From Breoghania sp037026715 (GTDB lineage: Bacteria; Pseudomonadota; Alphaproteobacteria; Rhizobiales; Stappiaceae), in the NCBI RefSeq assembly GCF_037026715.1, contig NZ_JBANCG010000002.1, positions 124,001-188,000 on the forward strand: DNA of 64,000 nt. Direction: 5' to 3'. Position 1 is the first letter of the stretch; every line of letters starts with the position of its first letter. A program made the translations under genes and the position numbers. The notes below the pieces were generated by a model. The model saw only the letters and a program-made list of their open reading frames with translations. It did no database searches and had not been told where the DNA came from. Of the stretch, positions 52,098-60,968 are shown in pieces.

Positions 52098-53419
52098 GCT
52101 ACGAACTCATTGCCATCCTGATGTTCTCCACGATGATGGTGCTGCTGATCACCGGTCAGCGCGTCTATGGCGCCATTGGCTTCGTCGCGGTCATCTTCTC
52201 GCTGCTGCTGTGGGGCACCGGCGGCTCGGAAATGGCGTTCTCCGCCTCCATCAAGCTGATGAAGTGGTATCCGCTGCTGACCCTGCCGATGTTCATCTTC
52301 ATGGGCTACATGCTGTCGGAATCCGGCATCGCCGACGATCTCTACAAGATGTTCCATGTGATGATGGGACCGGTGAACGGCGGGCTCGCCATCGGCACCA
52401 TCCTCTTGATGGTGATCATCTCCGCGATGAACGGCCTTTCGGTCGCCGGCATGGCGATCGGCGCCTCGATCGCGCTGCCGGAACTTCTGCGCCGCGGCTA
52501 CAACAAGGTGATGGTCACCGGCGTCATCCAGGCCGGTTCCTCGCTCGGCATCCTGGTGCCGCCGTCGGTCGTCCTCGTGCTCTACGGCATGATCGCACGC
52601 CAGCCGGTCGGCCAGCTCTGGCTCGCCGGCGCGTTGCCGGGGCTGCTGATGGCCGCGCTCTTCATCCTCTACATCGCTGTGCGCTGCTGGATCACCCCGG
52701 AATACGGTCCCGCGCTGGAGAGGGAGGCCCGCGAGAAGCTCACCGCAAAGGACAGGCTCCGCTTCGCGGTCGCCGGCATCATCCCGCTCCTGATCTTCGC
52801 CGCGATGATGGGGCTTTTCGTGACGGGCAAGACGAGCCTCGTTGAAAGCTCCGCCGTCGGCGCGCTCGGTGCGATGCTGGCCGCGCTCGTGCGCGGACGG
52901 CTCACCTTCAAGGTGCTGCACGAGACCACGCAGAAGACGCTCGGCATCTCCTGCATGTTCATGTGGATCATCCTTGCCGCGCTTGCCTTCGGCGCGGTCT
53001 TCGACGGGCTCGGCGCGGTCAAGGCGATCGAGGCCTTCTTCGTCGACCGGCTGGAACTCAGCCCCTGGGAGATCCTGATCCTGATGCAGCTCTCCTACCT
53101 GATCATGGGCATGTTCCTGGACGACACGGCGATGCTCGTCATCGTCGCGCCGCTCTACATCCCGCTCGTCAGGGCGCTGGGCTTCGATCTCGTGTGGTAC
53201 GGCGTGCTCTACACGATCACCTGCCAGATCGCCTACATGACCCCGCCGTTCGGCTACAATCTCTTCCTGATGCGGGCGATGGCCCCGCCCCAGGTCTCAT
53301 TGATGGACATCTATCGCTCGGTCATCCCCTTCGTGGGGGTGATGATCCTGGCTCTGATCATTGTGACCGCATTTCCGCAGATCGCCCTTTGGCTGCCGCA
53401 TCTCGTCTACAGCCGCTAG
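52094..53419 (+). CDS. dctM: TRAP transporter large permease (DctM type)
   Basis: This 441-residue inner-membrane protein has about twelve hydrophobic segments and carries the family signature regions, including SAMNGLSVAGMAIGASIALPELLRRGYNKVMVTGVIQAGSSLGILVPPS and MGMFLDDTAMLVIVAPLYIPLV. It is the sodium-coupled transport subunit. The GTG start overlaps the DctQ stop. A short GC hairpin (53435-53454) follows the stop before the binding-protein gene and could raise binding-protein transcript levels. Confidence 0.95.
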   Translation: MSYELIAILMFSTMMVLLITGQRVYGAIGFVAVIFSLLLWGTGGSEMAFSASIKLMKWYPLLTLPMFIFMGYMLSESGIADDLYKMFHVMMGPVNGGLAIGTILLMVIISAMNGLSVAGMAIGASIALPELLRRGYNKVMVTGVIQAGSSLGILVPPSVVLVLYGMIARQPVGQLWLAGALPGLLMAALFILYIAVRCWITPEYGPALEREAREKLTAKDRLRFAVAGIIPLLIFAAMMGLFVTGKTSLVESSAVGALGAMLAALVRGRLTFKVLHETTQKTLGISCMFMWIILAALAFGAVFDGLGAVKAIEAFFVDRLELSPWEILILMQLSYLIMGMFLDDTAMLVIVAPLYIPLVRALGFDLVWYGVLYTITCQIAYMTPPFGYNLFLMRAMAPPQVSLMDIYRSVIPFVGVMILALIIVTAFPQIALWLPHLVYSR

Positions 53420-53559
53420 CGACAAAACAAGACACCGGGGCAGGGCGACCCCGGGCACCTGGAGAGGACGTTCGATACGAAAGACAGGCGCTGCCGGCAA
53501 AGGCGTCAGACCAAAACCGACCGGCAGGCCCGTGAACTACCAGCAGGGGAATGAAAGAC

Positions 53560-54612
53560 ATGACCAACAGACGCGACTTCCTGAAGAACGCCGGTCTGGC
53601 CACGGCTGCCGCCGCGGGTGCCTCGACGCTTGCCGCACCCGCCGTTCATGGCCAGACGCCGATCAAGTGGCGCCTGCAGACCTATGCCGGCCCGGCTCTG
53701 GCCGAGCACGTCATCAAGCCGGCGATCGACGACTTCAACAAGGTCGCCAACGGCGAGATGGTGATCGAACTCTACACCGCTGACCAGCTGGTGCCGACGG
53801 GCGAACTCTTCCGCGCCATGCAGAACGGTACCATCGACGCCGTGCAGTCGGACGACGATTCCATGGCGGCGCCGGTCGATGTGGCCGTCTTCGGCGGCTA
53901 TTTTCCTTTCGCCACGCGCTATTCGCTCGACGTGCCGGTGCTGTTCAACCAGTGGGGCCTCAACGAGATCTGGGAAGAGGCCTACGGCGAGGTCGAGGGC
54001 GTCAAGTGGCTGTCGGCCGGCTCCTGGGATCCGTGCCACTTCAACACCAAGGACCCGATCCGCTCGCTTGAGGATCTGAAGGGCAAGCGCGTCTACACCT
54101 TCCCGACCGCCGGCCGCTTCCTGTCGCGCTTCGGCGTCGTGCCGGTCAACATTCCTTACGAGGACGCGGAAGTCGCCGTGCAGACCGGCGAACTCGACGG
54201 CATCGCCTGGTCGGGCATCACCGAGGATTACACGGTCGGCTGGGCGAACGTGACGCCGTACTTCCTCACCAACAACATCTGCGGCGCCTGGATCGGCTCG
54301 TTCTTCGCCAATTCCGAGAAGTACGAGGCGCTGCCCGATCACCTCAAGACGCTTTTGAAGCTGGCGATGGACAGCTCGCACTACTACCGCCAGCACTGGT
54401 ACTGGGGCGGCGAGGCGAAGCTGCGCGTTGAAGGCACCAAGATGCAGCTCACCACCATTCCCGATGCAGAATGGCAGACGGTGGAAGACGCCGCCCAGGA
54501 GTTCTGGGACGAGATCGCGGCGGAAAGCGAGCGCAAGGCCAGGGTGGTGAAGATCCTGCGCGATTACTCCGCCGCCATGAAGAAGGCCGGCCGGCCCTAT
54601 CGCTACAGCTAG
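53560..54612 (+). CDS. dctP: TRAP transporter substrate-binding protein (DctP type)
   Basis: This 350-residue periplasmic protein begins with a Tat-type leader (TNRRDFLKNAGLATAAAAGASTLA), so it is exported folded. The DctP fold is clear from FNKVANGEMVIELYTADQLVPTGELFRAMQNGTIDAVQS and KGKRVYTFPTAGRFLSRFG; the latter region contains the Arg that binds the ligand carboxylate in many family members. Two ATGs nine bases apart are possible; the second has AGGGGA nine bases ahead. The ligand is unknown. Confidence 0.94.
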   Translation: MTNRRDFLKNAGLATAAAAGASTLAAPAVHGQTPIKWRLQTYAGPALAEHVIKPAIDDFNKVANGEMVIELYTADQLVPTGELFRAMQNGTIDAVQSDDDSMAAPVDVAVFGGYFPFATRYSLDVPVLFNQWGLNEIWEEAYGEVEGVKWLSAGSWDPCHFNTKDPIRSLEDLKGKRVYTFPTAGRFLSRFGVVPVNIPYEDAEVAVQTGELDGIAWSGITEDYTVGWANVTPYFLTNNICGAWIGSFFANSEKYEALPDHLKTLLKLAMDSSHYYRQHWYWGGEAKLRVEGTKMQLTTIPDAEWQTVEDAAQEFWDEIAAESERKARVVKILRDYSAAMKKAGRPYRYS

Positions 54613-54630
54613 GCGGCCTTCTTGCTCCCA

Positions 54631-54735
54631 ACCCTCCATCATCCCCGGCTTTGTCCGGGGGATCCATGGCAGGTCGCAGCGCAGATGGCGACCGGATTGG
54701 ATTGCCCGGACAAAGCCGGGCAATGACGGCGGAGA
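54631..54735. repeat. Bipartite palindromic intergenic repeat, copy 3
   Basis: TCATCCCCGGCTTTGTCCGGGGGATCC and GGATTGCCCGGACAAAGCCGGGCAATGACG, same layout as the copies at 24811-24915 and 27206-27306. It lies between dctP and the glutamine-synthetase-like gene. Confidence 0.85.
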
Positions 54736-54867
54736 GAACGGGAGTGGCGCTGCGACACCGGTCCCGGGCTTCGCATCTCAGATGCCCGGACCTTTCTCGC
54801 CCCCCCAACAAGGGGGAGCCGACTGCCACTATTCCCGGCCTTCGTGCCGCAACAAGAGACGGTCTCC

Positions 54868-56238
54868 ATGTCTGGCAATCTTTCGTTCGATGATCTCAAA
54901 AGGGCCGTGGACGCCGGCGAGATCGATACGGTCCTCGTCTGCTTCACCGACATGCAGGGCCGCCTGATCGGCAAGCGTTTCCATGCCCGCTTCTTCGTCG
55001 ATGGCGGCCATGAGGAAACCCACGGCTGCGACTACCTGCTCGCCAACGACATCGACATGGAGCCGGTGCCGGGCTACGCGGCGACGAACTGGGCGACCGG
55101 CTACGGCGACTTCGTCATGAAGCCGGACATGGCGACGCTGAGGCGCATTCCGTGGCTTGAGGGCACAGCTCTGGTGCTGTGCGACGTGCTGGATCACCAC
55201 CACCACGAGCCGCTGCCCCATTCCCCGCGCGCGATCCTCAAGAGCCAGATCGACCGGCTGGAGGAAAAGGGTTTTCGCGCGTTCTTCGCCTCGGAACTGG
55301 AATTCTACCTGTTCGACGAGACCTACGAGAGCGCGCGACAGAAGCGCTATGGCGATCTCGATACCGCCGGGCGCTACATCGAGGACTACCACATCTTCCA
55401 GACGTCCAAGGAAGAAGGCGTCATGCGCGCCATTCGCAACGGTCTGCAGGAGGCCGGCATTCCGGTGGAGAACTCCAAGGGCGAGTGGGGACCGGGTCAG
55501 GAGGAGATCAACGTCCGCTACACCGATGCGCTGGAGATGGCCGACCGCCATGTCGTCTTGAAGAACGGCATCAAGGAGATCGCGCATCTGGCCGGCAAGG
55601 CCGTCACCTTCATGGCGAAATGGGATTACGAGCTCGCCGGCAACTCCGCCCATGTCCACGCCTCGCTTTGGGATAAGGCCGGCAAGACGCCGCTCTTTTA
55701 CGATAAGGGTGCAGACTACGGCATGTCGGCGCTGATGAAGAGTTTCATGGCCGGCCAGCTCAAATATGCGGCCGACATGACGGTGTTCCTCGCGCCCTAC
55801 ATCAACTCCTACAAGCGGTTTCAATCCGGCACCTTCGCACCGACGAAGCTCGTGTGGTCGCGCGACAACCGCACCGCTGGCTTCCGCCTGTGCGGTGAGG
55901 GGACGAAGGCGATCCGCACCGAGTGCCGCATCGGCGGCGCCGATCTCAACCCCTATCTCGCCTTCGCAGCGCTCATCGCCACGGGGCTCGCCGGCATCGA
56001 GGAGGGGCTGGAGCTTGGCAGTCCCCATGTGGGCGATGCCTATGTGGGCGAGGATCTTCGCGAAATCCCGAAAACCCTGCGCGAGGCGACGGCGGCGCTC
56101 GACGGCTCTGAACTGATGCGGAAAACGTTCGGCGACGCGATGGTCGACCACTATGTCCACACCGCGAAATGGGAACAGCTGGAATACGACCGCCGCGTCA
56201 CCGATTGGGAGTTGAAGCGCGGCTTCGAGAGATATTGA
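54868..56238 (+). CDS. Glutamine synthetase-like gamma-glutamyl-amide ligase
   Basis: This 456-residue protein belongs to the glutamine-synthetase fold but to the branch acting on amines other than ammonia. Visible parts are the beta-grasp start (IDTVLVCFTDMQGRLIGKRFHARF), the metal-binding ASELEFYLF near residue 146, the GPGQEEINVRY loop near 210, the ATP-site NSAHVHASLW near 267 and the RTECRIGGADLNPYLAFAALIATG end near 355. Relatives join glutamate to polyamines, ethanolamine or isopropylamine. It follows the TRAP genes and precedes two alcohol/aldehyde dehydrogenases, which fits gamma-glutamylated amine breakdown. The start ATG opens MSGNLSFDD. Confidence 0.9.
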   Translation: MSGNLSFDDLKRAVDAGEIDTVLVCFTDMQGRLIGKRFHARFFVDGGHEETHGCDYLLANDIDMEPVPGYAATNWATGYGDFVMKPDMATLRRIPWLEGTALVLCDVLDHHHHEPLPHSPRAILKSQIDRLEEKGFRAFFASELEFYLFDETYESARQKRYGDLDTAGRYIEDYHIFQTSKEEGVMRAIRNGLQEAGIPVENSKGEWGPGQEEINVRYTDALEMADRHVVLKNGIKEIAHLAGKAVTFMAKWDYELAGNSAHVHASLWDKAGKTPLFYDKGADYGMSALMKSFMAGQLKYAADMTVFLAPYINSYKRFQSGTFAPTKLVWSRDNRTAGFRLCGEGTKAIRTECRIGGADLNPYLAFAALIATGLAGIEEGLELGSPHVGDAYVGEDLREIPKTLREATAALDGSELMRKTFGDAMVDHYVHTAKWEQLEYDRRVTDWELKRGFERY

Positions 56239-56347
56239 GTGGGAAGGTGACCAGTGGTGAGGTGGCGCGGCACTTCGGCCGAAACGCTCCTTCCAAACCG
56301 CATAATACGACCAAGGCCAAAAAGCCGATCAAACCTGGAACATCGAA

Positions 56348-57736
56348 ATGTCCGAAACCGTGAAACTCGTCTCTCCCGTCGACGGCTCCGTCTATGTCGA
56401 GCGGCCTGTCGCCTCCGTCGGTGACATCGCCAATGCGGTGGCGGCCGGAAAGGCCGCGCAGGCCGAATGGGCCGGGGTCTCCATCGCCGAGCGCGGGAAA
56501 TACGTCCTCGCCGCGCTCGAGGCGCTTCTCGCCATGAACGGGGAGATCGTGCCGGAGCTTGCCTGGCAGATGGGCCGGCCGGTGCGCTACGGCGGCGAGA
56601 TGGGCGGCGTGGAGGAACGCACCCGCTACATGGTGGAATTGGCGGAAAGCGCGCTGAAGGACGTGGTGCCCGCGCCAAAGGCCGGCTTCACCCGTTACGT
56701 GAAGCGCGTGCCCGTCGGCCTCGTCATGGTCATCGCGCCGTGGAACTATCCCTTCCTGACCGCCGTCAACACCATCATGCCGGCGCTGATGGCCGGCAAT
56801 GCCGTGCTCTTGAAGCACGCGGCGCAGACGCTCGTCGTCGGCGAACGCTTCCAGAAGGCCTTCGATGCGGCCGGCCTGCCCAAGGGCCTCTTCCAGAACA
56901 TCGTGCTCTCGCATGCCCAGACCGAAGCCCTGCTTGGCTCCGGCGATATCGACCACATCAACTTCACGGGCTCCGTGGCGGGCGGCCGGGCGATCGAGCG
57001 GGCGGCCGCCGGCACCTTCGCGACCCTCGGTCTGGAGCTCGGCGGCAAGGATCCGGCGCTCGTTCGCGCGGATGCGGACCTCGACCAGACCATCGCCAGT
57101 CTGGTGGACGGCGCCTTCTTCAATTCCGGCCAGTGCTGCTGCGGCATCGAGCGCGTCTACGTGCACGAGGCCGTCTACGACCGCTTCGTCGAGGGCTTCG
57201 TCGACATGACGAAGCAGTACGTGCTCGGCAATCCGCTGGAAGAGGCGACGACGCTCGGGCCGATGGCGCAGACGCGCTTTGCCGAGTGGGTGCGCGAGCA
57301 GACGGCGGAAGCCGTGCGCAAGGGGGCCACGCCGCTCATCGACACCTCGAAATTCGCCATGGACAAGCCCGGCTCGCCCTATCTGGCGCCGCAGGTGCTC
57401 GTCAATGTCGATCACCAGATGTCGGTGATGCGCGAGGAGAGTTTCGGCCCCGTCGTCGGCATCATGAAGGTGCATGGCGACGAGGACGCCATCCCGCTGA
57501 TGAACGACAGCCCCTACGGCCTCACCGCCTCGATCTGGACGAGGGACGAAGGCGTCGCGGCGGCCATAGGCGACCAGATCGAAACCGGCACGGTCTTCAT
57601 GAACCGCTGCGATTACGTTGATCCCGGGCTCGTGTGGACCGGCGTGAAGGATACCGGTCGCGGCGGCGCACTCTCCTCCATCGGCTACGAGAACCTGACG
57701 CGGCCTAAGTCCTATCACCTGCGCACCGAGATCTGA
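56348..57736 (+). CDS. Aldehyde dehydrogenase family protein
   Basis: This 462-residue NAD(P)-dependent enzyme has the ALDH core: PWNYPFLTAVNTIMPALMAGNAVLLKHA near residue 130, the catalytic Glu in LELGGKDPALVRADAD near 230, and the active-site Cys in FFNSGQCCCGIERVYVHE near 265, where three Cys are adjacent. EESFGPVVGIMKV near 360 is also typical. It lies 109 bases after the ligase gene. The aldehyde is probably the oxidation product of the adjacent alcohol dehydrogenase. Confidence 0.93.
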   Translation: MSETVKLVSPVDGSVYVERPVASVGDIANAVAAGKAAQAEWAGVSIAERGKYVLAALEALLAMNGEIVPELAWQMGRPVRYGGEMGGVEERTRYMVELAESALKDVVPAPKAGFTRYVKRVPVGLVMVIAPWNYPFLTAVNTIMPALMAGNAVLLKHAAQTLVVGERFQKAFDAAGLPKGLFQNIVLSHAQTEALLGSGDIDHINFTGSVAGGRAIERAAAGTFATLGLELGGKDPALVRADADLDQTIASLVDGAFFNSGQCCCGIERVYVHEAVYDRFVEGFVDMTKQYVLGNPLEEATTLGPMAQTRFAEWVREQTAEAVRKGATPLIDTSKFAMDKPGSPYLAPQVLVNVDHQMSVMREESFGPVVGIMKVHGDEDAIPLMNDSPYGLTASIWTRDEGVAAAIGDQIETGTVFMNRCDYVDPGLVWTGVKDTGRGGALSSIGYENLTRPKSYHLRTEI

Positions 57737-57825
57737 TCGGGCGCGCTCCTGCCGGAAATGCCCGGGCGCGGTCTCGTCAGCACGGGCCGCGTCTCCTTTC
57801 TCATCTTCCTTTCAACGGGTCCATC

Positions 57826-58992
57826 ATGACGACATCGCCTTCAGCCAACTGGTCCTATCCAACCTCCATCCGCTTCGGCGCCGGACGCATCAAGGAACTC
57901 GCCAAGGCGGCGACCGCCGCCGGCATCTCCCGGCCGCTCTTCGTCACCGATCCTGGCCTTGCCGGCCTGCCGATCACGGCCGCCGCGCTCGACGTGCTGA
58001 AGGAGGCGGGCATGGAGGCGCAGCTCTTTTCCGACGTGCAGCCCAATCCCGTCTCCGCCAATGTCGCTGCGGGCGTTGCCGCCTACCAGGCCGGCGGGCA
58101 TGACGGCGTCATCGCCTTCGGCGGCGGTTCCGCGCTCGATGCCGGCAAGTGCATCGCCTTCATGACCGGCCAGACGCGTCCGATCTGGGATTTCGAGGAT
58201 GTGGGCGACTGGTGGAAGCGCGCGGACGCCGACGGCATCGCCCCCATCGTCGCCGTGCCGACGACGGCCGGCACCGGTTCCGAGGTCGGGCGCGCCGGCG
58301 TGGTGACCAACGAGGAGACCCACACCAAGAAGGTGATCTTCCATCCGCTGATGCTGCCGAAGATCGTCATCTGCGATCCGGAGCTGACAGTCGGCATGCC
58401 GCCGGCGATTACAGCCGGCACCGGCATGGATGCGCTCGCCCATTGCCTGGAGGCCTATTGCGCGCCCTCCTACCATCCGATGTCGGAAGGCATCGCGGTG
58501 GAGGGCATGCGCCTCGTCAGGCAAGCCCTGCCGCGCGCCTACAAGGATGGCTCCGATATCGAGGCCCGCGCGCACATGATGTCGGCCGCCGCCATGGGGG
58601 CGACCGCCTTCCAGAAGGGGCTCGGCGGCATCCATGCGCTCTCCCACCCAGTCGGCGCGCTCTACAACACCCATCACGGCCTGACCAACGCGGTCTTCAT
58701 GCCCTACGTGCTGGTCCACAACCGCAGCGCCATCGAGGGCAAGATGGGTCGGCTTGCCGCGTTCCTGGAACTGAGGGAGGCGAGCTTCGACGGCTTCCTC
58801 GCCTGGGTGATGGAAATGCGCGAAAGCCTCGGCATCCCGAACACCATCGCCGAACTCGGGCTGGACGATGCGAAAGCGGATCTGATTGCCGAAATGGCGG
58901 TCGTCGATCCGACCGCGGGCGGAAACCCGGTGGAACTCACCAAGGAGGGCGCGCGGGCGATCTTCGACGCGGCCCTGACCGGAAAGCTCTGA
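57826..58992 (+). CDS. Iron-containing (group III) alcohol dehydrogenase
   Basis: This 388-residue enzyme has the group III core: GGGSALDAGKCIAFM near residue 102, PTTAGTGSEVGRAGVVT near 142, and the metal ligands in TGMDALAHCLEAYC near 200 and HALSHPVGALYNTHHG near 270. It oxidises a primary alcohol with NAD(P). The position 89 bases after the aldehyde dehydrogenase suggests the pair converts an alcohol to the acid. Substrate unknown. Confidence 0.93.
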   Translation: MTTSPSANWSYPTSIRFGAGRIKELAKAATAAGISRPLFVTDPGLAGLPITAAALDVLKEAGMEAQLFSDVQPNPVSANVAAGVAAYQAGGHDGVIAFGGGSALDAGKCIAFMTGQTRPIWDFEDVGDWWKRADADGIAPIVAVPTTAGTGSEVGRAGVVTNEETHTKKVIFHPLMLPKIVICDPELTVGMPPAITAGTGMDALAHCLEAYCAPSYHPMSEGIAVEGMRLVRQALPRAYKDGSDIEARAHMMSAAAMGATAFQKGLGGIHALSHPVGALYNTHHGLTNAVFMPYVLVHNRSAIEGKMGRLAAFLELREASFDGFLAWVMEMRESLGIPNTIAELGLDDAKADLIAEMAVVDPTAGGNPVELTKEGARAIFDAALTGKL

Positions 58993-59339
58993 TCCGAAGC
59001 CTCCGGAAATCGCCCCTTTGAGAGCTGCGGGAGTCCATGCAATCCGCATGTGGCTCCCTTGCGGCATTGCCGGATCCGGGTTCGCATCGGCGCGATTACA
59101 CGTAAAAAATGTAGAATAGAATTTTTACAACCAAATGTAGAAACGCGTATGACGTTGTGGTAGGGTGAATCATCGTCGGCTGGATCGTCATTTCAAAAGC
59201 CGGCCGACAGGTGACTTGCTCACGCTGTCATATCAGTGACACCGATGTGAGTCACAAATGGAAGGAATTTATTTATTTATAATATGAAGTACCCGTGCCG
59301 GGGTCATGTTTAAATTAATATGTTTCAATATATATATTA

Positions 59340-59466
59340 ACGTGGTGTCAAAGGAAGACTTTAGATCCCGGCATGAAAATTGATGGCCGGTGTTTTAGCC
59401 GGCTTGTTCCACGCGTAAGAACGCCCCGTCCGTGGCGCTTCTGGCTCCGGGCGGGGCGTTTTTTTA
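59340..59466 (+). ncRNA. Candidate small RNA ending at a strong terminator
   Basis: A Rho-independent terminator occurs about 430 bases after the nearest upstream plus-strand gene, too far to serve only that gene. Upstream of it is a GCCGG(TGTTTTAG)CCGGC hairpin near 59383-59400, and before that an AT-rich block that could hold a promoter. The boundaries are approximate and the 5' end is a guess. Confidence 0.45.
59421..59466 (+). terminator. Rho-independent terminator
   Basis: ACGCCCCG (59421-59428) and CGGGGCGT (59452-59459) pair perfectly with a 23-base loop, followed by TTTTTTTA. The loop also contains a possible inner hairpin. Confidence 0.85.
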
Positions 59467-59555
59467 TCGCCCTTCCGATCCGCGGCGTTTCATACGGCTC
59501 CGCCGCAGGAAACGGCGAATTGACGCTCGCAGGCCGGGCTGGTAACGCCAGCGCC

Positions 59556-60218
59556 ATGCCGGAGCAACGCCCCTTCTTTTATGACCCGCCGAAAGACCCG
59601 CCCGTCGTTCTCTACGAGGATGCGGACATTCTCGTCGTGGCCAAGCCTTCCGGCCTTTTGTCGGTGCCGGGCAAGGCCGCCGAACACGCCGACTGCCTGA
59701 TCGTGCGCCTGAACGCGCTCTATCCGGAGGCAACGCTCGTCCATCGCCTCGATTGCGCCACCTCCGGCGTCATGGTCTTTGCCCGCAACCGCGCGGCCCA
59801 TCGCCATCTGGGGTTGCAATTCGAGCGCCGCAAGCTCTCCAAGAGCTACGTCGCACGCGTCCGGGGAAGGATCTCAGCCGACGAAGGCGCCATCGACAAG
59901 CCGTTGCGCTGCGACTGGCCGAACCGCCCCAAGCAGATCGTCGATTTCATCGAGGGCCGGCCGGCGCTGACGCGCTGGCGGGTGGAGGCGCGCGAGGCGG
60001 GCGCGACGCGCGTGCGCCTGCTGCCAGAAACCGGCCGCTCTCACCAGCTGCGCGTTCACATGGCGGATCTCGGTCATCCCATTCTGGGCGATGCGCTCTA
60101 TGCCGACGACGACGCCTTCGCCGGTGCGCCGCGGCTTCAGCTTCATGCCGAAACGCTAACTATCCGCCATCCCTCCGGCGGCGAGCCGATGACGTTCGTC
60201 GATCCCTGCCCGTTCTAG
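59556..60218 (+). CDS. rluA: RluA-family pseudouridine synthase
   Basis: This 220-residue enzyme converts uridine to pseudouridine in RNA. The catalytic motif HRLDCATSGVMVFARN near residues 68-83 contains the essential Asp. Other conserved parts are ADILVVAKPSGLLSVPGK near 24 and TGRSHQLRVHMADLGHPILGDALY near 160. Length and lack of an S4 domain fit RluA (23S/tRNA U746/U32 type) rather than RluC/D. The start ATG gives MPEQRPFFYDPP. Confidence 0.9.
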   Translation: MPEQRPFFYDPPKDPPVVLYEDADILVVAKPSGLLSVPGKAAEHADCLIVRLNALYPEATLVHRLDCATSGVMVFARNRAAHRHLGLQFERRKLSKSYVARVRGRISADEGAIDKPLRCDWPNRPKQIVDFIEGRPALTRWRVEAREAGATRVRLLPETGRSHQLRVHMADLGHPILGDALYADDDAFAGAPRLQLHAETLTIRHPSGGEPMTFVDPCPF

Positions 60219-60283
60219 AGCGCCTTGCGGCGGGCGTTTTCGCCCATTGGAATCACCTTGATCGCGGCTGGAGATGTGACGGA

Positions 60284-60856
60284 ATGACGAGCGAAAAGAA
60301 CAAGATGCTTGCCGGAGAGCCCTATCGGGCCGATTGCCCGGAGCTGGTCGCCGACCGGGAACGCGCAAGCGCCTGGATGGATCGTTTCAATGCCCGTCAG
60401 GCCGTTCCGGCCGCTGAGCAGCGTGACCGTCTCGCGGAGCTTCTTGCCGCCGTCGGCGAGGGCGTGGTCATCCGGCCGCCGTTTCACTGCGACTACGGCT
60501 ACAACATCAGCGTCGGCCGGAATGTCTTCGTTAATTTCGGCTGCATCGTGCTCGATGTGGTCGCGGTGGAGATCGGCGAGGGCACCCAGATCGGGCCGAG
60601 GGTCCAGATCCTCACCGCCGATCATCCGCGCGATCCCGAACTTCGCAGCCGGGGTGTTGAGTCCGGCAGGCCGGTCCGCATCGGGCGAAACGTCTGGATC
60701 GGCGGCGGTGCGATCATCCTGCCGGGCGTGACGGTCGGCGACGATGCCATCATTGGGGCGGGCGCTGTTGTGACCCGTGACGTGCCGGCCGGCGTGACCG
60801 TGGTCGGCAATCCGGCGCGGCCGGTGGCGGGTAGCGCGCCCGCGTCCGATGGCTGA
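60284..60856 (+). CDS. maa: Maltose O-acetyltransferase-type hexapeptide protein
   Basis: This 190-residue protein has the N-terminal Mac domain (MLAGEPYRADCPELVADRERASAWMDRFN, about residues 8-36) and a left-handed beta-helix of hexapeptide repeats (ISVGRNVFVNFGCIVLDVVAVEIGEGTQIGP through IGAGAVVTRDVPAG). The catalytic His is in ILTADHPRDPELR near 112. The family acetylates sugars or oligosaccharides from acetyl-CoA. It is a single gene after rluA, possibly co-transcribed. Confidence 0.9.
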   Translation: MTSEKNKMLAGEPYRADCPELVADRERASAWMDRFNARQAVPAAEQRDRLAELLAAVGEGVVIRPPFHCDYGYNISVGRNVFVNFGCIVLDVVAVEIGEGTQIGPRVQILTADHPRDPELRSRGVESGRPVRIGRNVWIGGGAIILPGVTVGDDAIIGAGAVVTRDVPAGVTVVGNPARPVAGSAPASDG

Positions 60857-60968
60857 ACGGAGGCCTTTGCGCGGCCTCGACAACCTGTGAACGCTTGACG
60901 CAGCGGCCTTGCAATGCTCAACGATGAGAACGCCCTGGGGAGAGGGCATTCGTTGGGGGGAGGGCGCC

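Larger units (their letters stand above)
58993..59555. other. AT-rich intergenic regulatory tract
   Basis: This 563-base region contrasts with its surroundings by being AT-rich from about 59090 to 59350. It holds several palindromes: GTAAAAA/TTTTTAC at 59102-59128, TGTCA/TGACA at 59226-59241 and TGTGA-G-TCACA at 59246-59256, plus a direct repeat AAATGTAGAA at 59107 and 59133. It ends with two hairpins and a terminator at 59421-59465. No protein gene is supported. Confidence 0.7.
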
